Shown piece after piece: positions 27,545 through 35,524 of a DNA stretch of 64,000 bases. The position numbers were made by a program, and so were the translations under genes. The notes under the pieces were generated by a model. It saw only the letters and a list, made by a program, of their open reading frames with translations, had not been told where the DNA came from and ran no database searches. The number at the start of each line of letters is the position of its first letter. Position 1 is the stretch's first letter. The DNA lies in NCBI RefSeq assembly GCF_026967985.1, contig NZ_JAPVBJ010000008.1, positions 62,001 through 126,000 of the forward strand. Reading direction: 5' to 3'. Source of the stretch: Modestobacter sp. VKM Ac-2984. Lineage in GTDB: Bacteria; Actinomycetota; Actinomycetes; Mycobacteriales; Geodermatophilaceae.

Positions 27545-28594
27545 ATGCGCACGTCCTCCGGCCGGGTGGGCCGCACCGCCACCGCCATCGCCGCCGCCCT
27601 GGCGCTCGCCGCCTGCGGTGCCTCCGAGCCGGTCCCGGAGGCCGAGGTCGCGAGCGGGGGCGAGAACGCCACCGACTACCCGCTGGTGGTCGACAACTGC
27701 GGCGAGACGATGACGTTCGAGGCCGCGCCGCAGCGGGTCGTCTCGCTCGACCAGGGTTCGACGGAGATCCTGCTCGCGCTGGGTCTCGAGGACCGGGTGG
27801 TCGGCACCGCGTCCTGGACCGACCCGGTCCTGCCCGAGCTCGCCGAGGCGAACGCCGCGGTGCCGCGGCTGGCCGACAACGCGCCCAGCTACGAGGTCCT
27901 GCTCGACGCCGATCCCGACTTCGTGACCGCCTCCTTCGCTCGGCACTACCGCACCGGCGGCGTGGTCGAGCGGGAGCGGCTGGCGGAGACCGGCGTCGAC
28001 GCCTACCTGTCGCCGGCCGACTGCGAGGGCGAGCTGCTCATCAACGGGGGCGGCACCCGCACCCGGCCGCTGGAGATCGACTCCGTCTACCAGGAGATCC
28101 GTGAGCTGGCGGAGATCTTCGACGTCTCGTCCCGCGGGGACGAGCTCATCGCCGACCTGCAGGAGCGCGCGGAGGCCGCGACCGACCGGATCGAGGCCAG
28201 CGACCGCACGATCGCCTTCTGGTTCGCCGACACCAAGTCCCCCTACGTGGCCGGAGGCCTCGGCGGGGCTGACCTGCTGGCCACCACGGTGGGTGCGGAG
28301 AACGTCTTCGCCGACCTCGACGACGACTGGACCGCGGTCGGCTGGGAGACCGTGGTCGAGCGGGACCCGGACGTGCTGGTCCTGGGCGACCTGCAGCGCG
28401 ACCGGTTCCCCGGTGACCGGCTGGCGGACAAGGAGGCGTTCCTGGCCTCCGATCCGCTGACCAGCACGATGCAGGCCGTCCAGGGAGAGGACTACATCGC
28501 GCTGCACGGTGCCGAGATGAACCCGTCCATCCGCTTCGTCGACGCGCTGGAGAAGCTGGCCGACGGCCTGGACGAGATCGAGCAGGCACCCTGA
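27545..28594 (+). CDS. Iron-siderophore ABC transporter substrate-binding lipoprotein
   Basis: 349-aa FecB/FhuD-type (TroA superfamily) binding protein. The signal peptide ends in the lipobox LALAAC, anchoring it in the membrane. The N-lobe starts at PQRVVSLDQGSTEILLALGLEDRVVGT. Acidic surface residues needed for docking to the permease are visible in the C-lobe. Metal-siderophore specificity is unknown. The ATG at 27545 gives a normal signal peptide. First gene of a three-gene operon behind an iron box. Confidence 0.9.
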   Translation: MRTSSGRVGRTATAIAAALALAACGASEPVPEAEVASGGENATDYPLVVDNCGETMTFEAAPQRVVSLDQGSTEILLALGLEDRVVGTASWTDPVLPELAEANAAVPRLADNAPSYEVLLDADPDFVTASFARHYRTGGVVERERLAETGVDAYLSPADCEGELLINGGGTRTRPLEIDSVYQEIRELAEIFDVSSRGDELIADLQERAEAATDRIEASDRTIAFWFADTKSPYVAGGLGGADLLATTVGAENVFADLDDDWTAVGWETVVERDPDVLVLGDLQRDRFPGDRLADKEAFLASDPLTSTMQAVQGEDYIALHGAEMNPSIRFVDALEKLADGLDEIEQAP

Positions 28595-28599
28595 CCGCC

Positions 28600-29667
28600 G
28601 TGACCACCCCCGTCACGGACGGGGCCGGGAGCGAGTCCAGGACGTCGCCCGGGAACACGCTGCGGGTGGTGCTGCTGCTCGTCGGTGGGGTCGTCGCGGT
28701 GGCCCTGTCGGTGGGTGCCGCGATCACGCTCGGGCCGGCGGACGTCTCGCTGGTGAACGTCCGCGACGTGCTGCTCAACCACCTCGGGCTCGCCGACATC
28801 CCGGTCCGGGTGGTCAAGGACGCGATCGTCTGGGAGGAGCGACTGCCCCGCGCGCTCACCGCGGCGGCAGCCGGCGCCGGCCTGGGGATCTGCGGCGCGG
28901 TGATGCAGTCCCTGCTGCGCAACCCGCTGGCCGACCCGTTCCTGCTGGGGATCTCCTCCGGCGCCTCCACCGGCGCGGTGGTGATCGGCGTCCTCGGCGT
29001 CGGCGGTTCCGTGATCGGCCTGTCCGGCGGGGCGTTCATCGGGGCGCTGCTGGCCTTCGCCCTGGTCATGCTGTTGGCCCGGCTGGCCGGCGGCGGCACC
29101 GACCGGGTGATCCTGGCGGGCGTGGCGAGCACCCAGCTGTTCTCCGCGCTGACCTCCTTCGTGATCTTCGCCTTCGCCGACGCCGACGAGACCCGCGGCG
29201 TGATGTTCTGGCTGCTGGGGTCGCTGGAGGGCGTGCGCTGGGACGACGTGGTGCTGTGCGCCGTCGTCGTCGCCGTGGGCATCGCGCTGTGCCTGGCCTA
29301 CTCCCACGCGCTGGACGCCTTCTCCTTCGGCGACGAGATCGCCGCCTCGCTGGGCATCGCCGTGGCCCGGGTGCGGCTGGGCCTGCTGGTGCTCACCGCG
29401 CTGATCACCGCGACGCTGGTGAGCGTCACCGGCGCCATCGGCTTCGTCGGCCTGGTGCTCCCACACGCCGCCCGGTTCCTCTTCGGCCCCCGGCACGCCG
29501 CGCTGATCCCGGCCACGGCGCTCATCGGCGCCGTCTTCATGGTGTGGGTCGACGCCGTCTCCCGGGTGGCCTTCCAGCCCACACCGCTGCCGGTCGGGGT
29601 GGGGACGGCGCTGGTCGGGGTGCCGGCCTTCGTGCTGATCCTGGTGCGGAAGCGGCGGGCGCCGTGA
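28600..29667 (+). CDS. FecCD-type iron-siderophore permease
   Basis: 355-aa BtuC-like permease with about ten helices. Signature blocks are WEERLPRALTAAAAGAGLGICGAVMQSLLRNPLADPFLLGISSGAS and GAIGFVGLVLPHAARFLFGP, the latter being the loop that contacts the ATPase. It probably works as a homodimer. It begins six bases after the preceding stop region and overlaps the ATPase gene (GTGA). Confidence 0.93.
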   Translation: MTTPVTDGAGSESRTSPGNTLRVVLLLVGGVVAVALSVGAAITLGPADVSLVNVRDVLLNHLGLADIPVRVVKDAIVWEERLPRALTAAAAGAGLGICGAVMQSLLRNPLADPFLLGISSGASTGAVVIGVLGVGGSVIGLSGGAFIGALLAFALVMLLARLAGGGTDRVILAGVASTQLFSALTSFVIFAFADADETRGVMFWLLGSLEGVRWDDVVLCAVVVAVGIALCLAYSHALDAFSFGDEIAASLGIAVARVRLGLLVLTALITATLVSVTGAIGFVGLVLPHAARFLFGPRHAALIPATALIGAVFMVWVDAVSRVAFQPTPLPVGVGTALVGVPAFVLILVRKRRAP

Positions 29668-30479
29668 CGCTGCAGGCGGAGCGGGTCGTGTGGCACCGCG
29701 GCGGCGCGCTCGTCGTCGACGACGTGACGCTGCGCCCGGCGCCCGGGACGACGGTCGGCCTGCTGGGGCCGAACGGCTCGGGCAAGTCCTCGCTGCTGCG
29801 GCTGCTGGGTGGCACCGCCAAGCCGGACTCCGGGGTGGTCACCCTCGACGGTGCCGAGCTCCGCTCCCTCACCCGGCGCGACATCGCCCGCGCCGTGGCC
29901 GTGGTGAGCCAGCACGCCGACACCGACGTCGACATCCGCGTGCGGGACGTGGTGCGGCTCGGCCGGATCCCGCACCGCGACTCCTTCGGCACCGCCTCCG
30001 CGACCCGTGACGAGGAGGCTGTGGCCGAGGCGCTGCGGCACACCGGGCTGACCGACAAGGCCGACCAGCGCTGGGACACCCTCTCCGGAGGAGAGCGTCA
30101 GCGCGCCCACATCGCCCGTGCGCTCGCGCAGGAACCCCGCGAGCTGCTGCTGGACGAGCCGACCAACCACCTGGACATCCGCCACCAGCTGGAGCTGCTG
30201 TCGCTGGTCTCGCGGCTGCCCGTCACCAGCGTCATAGCCCTGCACGACCTCAACCTGGCGGCCACCTTCTGCGACGAGGTGATCGTCCTGGAGCGCGGCC
30301 GGGCGGTGGCCGGCGGGTCGCCGAGGGAGGTGCTCACCGCGGAGCTCATCGCCCGCGTGTACGGCGTCCGGGCCCGGGTGGGCGTGGACGACCGGGACCG
30401 GCTCACCGTGCTGTTCGAACCCGGCCCGCTCGACGAGTCGGCCGAGCTGACCCCGGAGGACGCGCCCCGGCCCTGGTGA
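29664..30479 (+). CDS. Iron-siderophore ABC transporter ATPase
   Basis: 271-aa FepC/FhuC-type ATPase. Walker A is GPNGSGKSSLLR, the signature is LSGGERQRAHIARAL, the Walker B is LLLDEPTNHLDI and the switch histidine is in ALHDLNLAA. The GTG start overlaps the permease stop. It closes the iron-uptake operon. No siderophore biosynthesis genes are nearby, so a foreign siderophore is a reasonable guess. Confidence 0.93.
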   Translation: MTLQAERVVWHRGGALVVDDVTLRPAPGTTVGLLGPNGSGKSSLLRLLGGTAKPDSGVVTLDGAELRSLTRRDIARAVAVVSQHADTDVDIRVRDVVRLGRIPHRDSFGTASATRDEEAVAEALRHTGLTDKADQRWDTLSGGERQRAHIARALAQEPRELLLDEPTNHLDIRHQLELLSLVSRLPVTSVIALHDLNLAATFCDEVIVLERGRAVAGGSPREVLTAELIARVYGVRARVGVDDRDRLTVLFEPGPLDESAELTPEDAPRPW

Positions 30480-30589
30480 CCCGGCGTCACCGCCCGGGAA
30501 GTCTCCTCTGCAGAAGTGCTCAAGCAGTCCGTTCACCCGGTCGATCTACTGCTCGTCAGTCGATGACCCACAGTGAGCGGAGACCGAAC

Positions 30590-31300
30590 GTGTCCACCCC
30601 GATGGCCAGCACCCCCCGCGGCGTCACCCGCGTCCTGATCCTCGCCGACGCCCCGGTCCTGCGCCGTGGGCTGGTCGGCATGATCAACGAGACCGCCGGC
30701 ATGCAGGCGGTGGGCACCCCCGGGGAGCCGCGTCGCGCGCTGACCCTGGCCGAGTCCGCCCGCCCGGACGCGGTGGTGGTGGAGCTGGGCACCGGCCGGG
30801 CGGCCACCCTGAACGCCGTTCGGGACCTGCGTCGCCGGTTCCCGCAGCTGGCCGTGGTGGCGCTGGCGACCTCGGAGGACCCGGGTGTGGTGAACGAGGC
30901 GCTGGCCGCCGGGGTCCGCAGCTACCTGCTGATGAACACCTCCCCGACCCTGCTGGGCTGGGCCGTGCTCGCCGCCCGCGCCGGGCGCACCGTGGTGGAC
31001 CCGCAGATCCGTCGCGGTGAGGGGGCGGCGGAGCCGGTGTCGCGGGAGCTGACCCCGGAGGTGCCGTTGACCCGCCGGGAGTCCGACGTGCTCGATGAGC
31101 TGATCCAGGGGCAGTCGAACCGGGCGATCGGGAAGAACCTGTTCATCTCCGAGGACACGGTGAAGTCCCACGTGAAGGCGATCCTGCGCAAGCTGGGTGC
31201 CCGGGACCGGGCGCACGCGGTCTCCCTGGTGCTCTCGGCGCGCAACCCGGGCTGCTCCTGCGGGGCACACCGGCTCACCGAGGCCACCGCCGACGTCTGA
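30590..31300 (+). CDS. Orphan NarL/LuxR-type regulator with degenerate receiver domain
   Basis: 236-aa protein with a receiver-like N-terminus and a C-terminal LuxR HTH (PLTRRESDVLDELIQGQSNRAIGKNLFISEDTVKSHVKAILRKLGA). The receiver lacks the phosphorylation machinery. The acidic pair is reduced to ADA (Asp20). The phosphoacceptor position reads VVVEL, with Glu65 instead of Asp, and the conserved lysine of the YLLK strand is Met115 (SYLLMN). No kinase gene is adjacent. GTG at 30590 has a GGAG-type RBS; an earlier ATG at 30563 is less favoured. Target genes unknown. Confidence 0.88.
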   Translation: MSTPMASTPRGVTRVLILADAPVLRRGLVGMINETAGMQAVGTPGEPRRALTLAESARPDAVVVELGTGRAATLNAVRDLRRRFPQLAVVALATSEDPGVVNEALAAGVRSYLLMNTSPTLLGWAVLAARAGRTVVDPQIRRGEGAAEPVSRELTPEVPLTRRESDVLDELIQGQSNRAIGKNLFISEDTVKSHVKAILRKLGARDRAHAVSLVLSARNPGCSCGAHRLTEATADV

Positions 31301-31358
31301 CCGGAGTCGTCCCGAGGTCGCCCAGCGGGGCGCCCGGGACCAGGGATAGGTTCCGGCG

Positions 31359-32180
31359 GTGCCCCCGACCACCGTCGCCAACCGGCTGTTCGTGGTCGGC
31401 TGCCCGCGGTCGGGCACCACGCTCCTGCAGTCCTTCCTGGCCGCCCACCCCGACGTCCACTCGTTCCCGGAGACGCACTTCTTCTACCGGCTGGAGGCGG
31501 CCGGCGACCGGCGCCACCAGGGGCTGATCAGCCCGTAGCTCGCCGCCGACCTCCCACAGGTCGCCCACTTCCTGGGCCGGCCGGAGCTGGCGTGGCCGGA
31601 GCCGGCGACGGTGCAGGAGACGGCCGGGGCCTTCGTCGCCGCCGCCGACGCGGTGACCGTGGCCGCGGGCGCGACGACCTGGGTGGAGAAGACCCCGGCC
31701 AACCTCTACGCCATCGACCTCATCGAGCGGCTGGTGCCCGGGGCACGCTTCCTGCACATCGTCCGGGACGGCGCCGACGTCGCGGCCAGCCTCTGCTCGG
31801 TCGCCCCCGGCTGGGGGAGCTCCTACACGGCCGACGACGCCGTCGACCTCTGGGCGGAGTGCGTGGGGATCACCGCAGCCCACCACGGGCGCCCCGGTCA
31901 TGCCGTGCTGAGCTACGCGGCGCTCGCGGAGGACCCCGACCGGGTGCTGGCCGCGGCGTGTGCCGTGGTCGGCCTCCCCTTCACCCCGGCGATGGTGACC
32001 GGGCGGGCCGCCGCTGCGCAGGGTCTGATCAAGGACTTCGAGGCGTGGAAGGGCGCCAACACCGGGCCGCTCCAGCACCGGCCCCGGGCGCGCTTCACCG
32101 AGGTGTTCGACGCCGCGACCCAGCGCCGGGTGGAGGAGCGGGTGGCCGAGGTCGCCGTCCCCGAGCTGCTGCCGGGCTGA
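31359..32180 (+). pseudogene. Sulfotransferase gene interrupted by in-frame TAG
   Basis: The frame reads VPPTTVANRLFVVGCPRSGTTLLQSFLAAHPD, a PAPS-binding 5'-phosphosulfate loop. It hits TAG at 31536-31538 (codon 60) and then continues in the same frame with WVEKTPANLYAIDLIERLVPG, HIVRDGADVAASL (3'-phosphate motif) and a normal C-terminus to 32180. Without the stop it would encode about 273 aa, a usual size for this family. The remaining codons look intact, so the nonsense change is recent, a sequencing error, or read through. A GTG at 31611 could restart a PAPS-loop-less fragment. Confidence 0.85.
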
Positions 32181-32219
32181 GCCCCGGCCGGCGGGCGGAT
32201 CCAGGACTACCGTTCGGAC

Positions 32220-32600
32220 ATGGTCGGCATCCTGGCGGCTGCGCTGCTGGTCCTCGTGCTGGCCGGGCTCGTGGCCTGGGCGATGTCGGTGCCGCAGACC
32301 ACGGTGACCGGCCCGGACGGCTGGCGGCTGCCCGCCCGCGACCGGGTGCGCCGGCAGTCGGCGATCGCCGCGGCCCGCTGGACGGCCGGCCACGACGAGG
32401 TCGACGGCGTCACCCGCGTGCTCCTGCAACGCACCTGCATCGGCCTGGACGGCCGGCCCGAGGTGCTGGAGGAACGGGTCTTCGACAGCTTCCCGGCCCG
32501 TGACCCGCTGTGGGAGGCCCGCTTCACCGAGGCGATGGCCAATGCCCGGTTCCGCTGCCGGTACCTCAACGCCGAGGAGGGGCACCCGGAGCAGCCGTAG
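32220..32600 (+). CDS. Small single-pass membrane protein, unknown
   Basis: 126 aa. One N-terminal transmembrane helix (GILAAALLVLVLAGLVAWAM) is followed by a soluble ~100-aa domain with WRLPARDRVRRQSAIAAARWTAGHDEV and CIGLDGRPEVLEERVFDSFPARDPLWEARFTEAM. No family recognised. ATG at 32220. It precedes the SRPBCC gene by 23 bp and may be co-transcribed. Confidence 0.7.
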   Translation: MVGILAAALLVLVLAGLVAWAMSVPQTTVTGPDGWRLPARDRVRRQSAIAAARWTAGHDEVDGVTRVLLQRTCIGLDGRPEVLEERVFDSFPARDPLWEARFTEAMANARFRCRYLNAEEGHPEQP

Positions 32601-32623
32601 CGCCCGGGGCGGAGGATGGGCCC

Positions 32624-33070
32624 ATGGGTCAGGTCGTCGCCACCGCAGAGCACGTCGTACACGCACCGGCGGACGTCGTCCGTGCGGCGCTCGCCGACTA
32701 CGAGGTCACCCGCCCGAAGGTGCTGCCGGAGCAGTACAGCCAGTACCGGGTCGACGCCGGCGGGCAGGGCGCGGGCACGAAGGTGCACTGGCGCCTGCAG
32801 GCCACCTCCAAGCGGGTGCGCGAGCAGGACGTCGTCGTCACCGCCGGGCCCGACGGCGCCCTGGTGGAGAGCGACACGAACTCCTCCATGGTCACCACCT
32901 GGACCGTGCACCCGGCCGACGCCGGTGCGAGCACCGTGCGTGCTCACACCACCTGGACCGGCGCGAGCGGCATCGGCGGCTTCTTCGAGCGCACCTTCGC
33001 GCCCAAGGGCCTCGCCCGCATCCAGGGCGCGATGCTGACGCGTCTGGACCAGGAGCTCGCCACCCGCTGA
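32624..33070 (+). CDS. SRPBCC family protein (polyketide cyclase-like)
   Basis: 148-aa Bet v1-fold protein. It starts VVATAEHVVHAPADVVRAALADYEVTRPKVLPEQYSQYRVDAGGQGAGTKVHW, typical of actinobacterial SRPBCC proteins, and ends in a long amphipathic helix (FAPKGLARIQGAMLTRLDQELA). The ATG at 32624 follows GGAGG at 8-nt spacing. Ligand unknown. Confidence 0.82.
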   Translation: MGQVVATAEHVVHAPADVVRAALADYEVTRPKVLPEQYSQYRVDAGGQGAGTKVHWRLQATSKRVREQDVVVTAGPDGALVESDTNSSMVTTWTVHPADAGASTVRAHTTWTGASGIGGFFERTFAPKGLARIQGAMLTRLDQELATR

Positions 33071-33082
33071 CGCGGGGCGCGC

Positions 33083-34087
33083 TCAGGACGGGGTGCCGGG
33101 CCAGTCGTAGCTGGCCGCCGTGATCCGCCGCGACAGCTCGTCGCGCAGCTCGGCACTCTCGGCCGTCTGCTCGGCGAGTCGAACGGGGTCCACCGTCAGC
33201 CCCTGGCGGCTGGTCTCCGCGGCGTCCAGCGCCGGCGCGGGGGGAGCCTGCTCGCCCCCGGCCGTGGGGGCATGGGTCACGTACTGCTGCACGGCGGAGA
33301 GCACCGATCGGCGCACCCCGGGCGGCAGCCGGTCGGCCGGGTCGGCCGCCGACGACAGCACCAACACCGCGTCGAGCACCACGGCGACCGCAGGCGCGGT
33401 GCCGAGTTCGGGCGTGCGTGGTCGGTAGGCGTGCAGCAGTGGGTAGGCCCGGTGCTGCTGGGCCACCGTCGTGAGTGTCGAGGACAGCGACGACAGGGAC
33501 ACCACCGCCGGGAACGCCGTGCCGGGCGAGGCCAGGCCAGCTGCCATCTCTGCGCCGGTGCTGCCGAACCCGGTGACCTGGGAGGCGAAGCTCCGCTTGC
33601 CGACGACCGCGGAGATCACCTGGGTCAGGTACGACACGGCCAGCGTGATCAGCAGCATCCCGCTGAGCGCGGAGGCCATGGTGGCCAGTTGGAAGCCCGC
33701 TCCGGCCGGTTGGTAACCGCCGTTGCCCAGGGTGGCGACGTTGTAGCCGGCGAAGTAGAAGCGCTCCCACACTGAGGCGGGCGCCCCGCTCGAGGAGCCG
33801 ACCACCGCATCTTCGCCGCCGAGGAAGACGAGTGACCAGCCCACCCAGAGCAGCGTGAACCAGGCGCCGAGGGTCGCGCCGATCAGGATGACCCCGGGGC
33901 CGCCCACGAAGCGCACCGGGGCCGAGTCCGCCACCGCGGGCCGCCGGGTCAGCCGCCACGCGACGCGGGTGAGCACCTGGGTCAGTGGCCCGGGGCCGCT
34001 GGCCACCGCCAGCGTGGTCCGCACCTCGTCGACCACGGCGAACGCCACGATGGCCACGCCGATGACGTCCCACCACCACCCGGTCAC
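33083..34087 (-). CDS. K+-channel-like membrane protein with unusual filter
   Basis: 334 aa. Four hydrophobic segments lie in the first ~190 residues. The pore-like segment YFAGYNVATLGNGGYQPAG sits between the second and third or fourth, where Ion_trans_2 channels carry TxGxGD. The filter reads TLGNGGY instead. A ~170-aa cytoplasmic tail, partly helical, follows. It may form a channel or a regulatory membrane protein. Convergent with the SRPBCC gene. Starts at GTG 34087 (VTGWWWDVIG). Confidence 0.65.
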   Translation of the reverse strand: MTGWWWDVIGVAIVAFAVVDEVRTTLAVASGPGPLTQVLTRVAWRLTRRPAVADSAPVRFVGGPGVILIGATLGAWFTLLWVGWSLVFLGGEDAVVGSSSGAPASVWERFYFAGYNVATLGNGGYQPAGAGFQLATMASALSGMLLITLAVSYLTQVISAVVGKRSFASQVTGFGSTGAEMAAGLASPGTAFPAVVSLSSLSSTLTTVAQQHRAYPLLHAYRPRTPELGTAPAVAVVLDAVLVLSSAADPADRLPPGVRRSVLSAVQQYVTHAPTAGGEQAPPAPALDAAETSRQGLTVDPVRLAEQTAESAELRDELSRRITAASYDWPGTPS

Positions 34088-34265
34088 CGGGCACCCGGTC
34101 GGTGGTCGGTGGTGCGGTCAGGCTGGGGCGCGAAGACGGTCGGCCTCCTCGGTCGGGCCCAGGGAGGCCGGGCGGACGGGAACTCTGGAGAAGAGTGACC
34201 GGGCAGGCGGCCGGCTACACACGCCGATCGCGGCGCGTCCGCCGTCGGGCAGGGACGATGGGGGA

Positions 34266-35111
34266 GTGACCGCAGCGACCCCCACCGTCGAGGGCCTCTC
34301 CGAGCTCGCCGACCTGCTCGCCCACGGTGGAGCCGTCGTCCTCTCCGGTGCCGGGCTGTCCACCGACTCCGGCATCCCCGACTACCGCGGCGCCACCGGC
34401 TCGCTGCGCCGGCACACGCCGATGACGTACCAGACCTTCACCCGTGACCCGCGGGGCCGGCACCGCTACTGGGCGCGCAGCTACGTCGGCTGGCGGCAGA
34501 TCGAGCGGGCCCGCCCCAACGCCGGGCACCGCGCGGTGGCGGCGCTGCAGCAGGCCGGGGCGGTCGGCGAGGTGATCACCCAGAACGTCGACGGGCTGCA
34601 CCAGGCCGGGGGTGCCCGCGACGTCCTGGAGCTGCACGGCGGGCTGGACCGCACCGTCTGCCTGGCCTGCGGTGACATGGCCTCCCGTGCCGACCTCGAC
34701 GTCCGGCTGCGGGCGGTCAACCCCGGGTTCCGGCCCGAGCCGACCGACGAGGTCAACCCCGACGGCGACGTCGAGCTGCCCGAGGAGGCGCTCGACGGGT
34801 TCGTGATGGTCGACTGCCTGGCCTGCGGCGGAGGGCCGCTCAAGCCCGACGTGGTCTTCTTCGGCGAGACCGTGCCCCGCGACCGCGTCGACGCCTGCTT
34901 CGCCCTGGTCGACGGCGCCCGGTCACTGCTGGTCCTCGGCTCGTCGTTGACCGTGATGAGCGGCTACCGGTTCGTCATCGCCGCCGCCAAGCGCGGCATC
35001 CCGGTCGCCATCGTCAACTCCGGGTCCACCCGCGGGGACGCGAAGGCCACGGTCAAGGTCGACGCGCCGCTGGGTGCGGTCCTGCCCGAGCTGGCCCGCC
35101 GACTGGGATGA
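34266..35111 (+). CDS. Sir2-family NAD-dependent protein deacylase
   Basis: 281-aa sirtuin. The NAD-binding VVLSGAGLSTDSGIPDYRG is at about residues 24-42, and ITQNVDGLHQAGG with the catalytic His in VLELHGGL follows. CLACGDM and CLACGGGP supply the four zinc cysteines, and LVLGSSLTVMSGYRFV completes the Rossmann fold. It removes acyl groups from protein lysines. The GTG at 34266 is used, as upstream frames are not supported. It overlaps the next gene by ATGA. Confidence 0.92.
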   Translation: MTAATPTVEGLSELADLLAHGGAVVLSGAGLSTDSGIPDYRGATGSLRRHTPMTYQTFTRDPRGRHRYWARSYVGWRQIERARPNAGHRAVAALQQAGAVGEVITQNVDGLHQAGGARDVLELHGGLDRTVCLACGDMASRADLDVRLRAVNPGFRPEPTDEVNPDGDVELPEEALDGFVMVDCLACGGGPLKPDVVFFGETVPRDRVDACFALVDGARSLLVLGSSLTVMSGYRFVIAAAKRGIPVAIVNSGSTRGDAKATVKVDAPLGAVLPELARRLG

Positions 35112-35407
35112 GCCGTGAGGTCGAGCGCACCGCGGACGGCCGCTGGGTCGTCGCCGACGGCCGGCGCTGGCGGACCGCCGACCCGGCGCTGCCGGACGAC
35201 GTCCGCGCCCGGCTGCTGCACCACCTGGGCGTGGCCCGCTCGGCGGTGCGCACGTCGCGCGGGGACGACGACGCGGTGGCCGCCGCCCGCGCCCGGGTGC
35301 AGCTGGCCAAGACCGGCCTCGGTGAACGCGGCCCCGCCTGGTGGGACCAGGACGATGCCGAGCGCCGGGCCCGCTGGGAGACCGCACTCCGCACGCTCGA
35401 CACCTGA
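35108..35407 (+). CDS. Small conserved-type protein of unknown function
   Basis: 99 aa, hydrophilic. It begins SREVERTADGRWVVADGRRWRTADPALPDD and ends in a helix (WWDQDDAERRARWETALRTL). Similar small actinobacterial proteins are, as far as I recall, often mislabelled Tol biopolymer transport proteins, but nothing in this sequence supports that function. Coupled to the sirtuin gene by ATGA. Its stop abuts the family B repeats. Confidence 0.7.
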   Translation: MSREVERTADGRWVVADGRRWRTADPALPDDVRARLLHHLGVARSAVRTSRGDDDAVAAARARVQLAKTGLGERGPAWWDQDDAERRARWETALRTLDT

Positions 35408-35474
35408 AGGGCCACAATCGCGACTTCGGCCCCTCAAGACCGTTGGGAGGGGCCGGACTCGCTACTTCGGCCCC
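35408..35474. repeat. Tandem pair of family B palindromes
   Basis: Two 26-bp copies, 35408-35433 and 35449-35474, recur at a 41-bp period. Flanking CGGCCCCTC and GTTGGGAGG / GCTGGGAGG sequences are also repeated. The ends are RGGGCC and GGCCCC with TCGC(G/T)A centres. They fill the gap between the small protein gene and the Pyr_excise-type gene, both on the plus strand. Confidence 0.75.
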
Positions 35475-35524
35475 TCGACGGCTGGGAGGTTGGCCGACGG
35501 TCGGCCCGGGCAGGAAGTCGGGCG

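Noticed and set aside
31536-31538. TAG read as pyrrolysine or programmed readthrough
   Set aside because: There is no pyl gene context in the window and sulfotransferases have no known readthrough. Nonsense mutation or sequence error is simpler.
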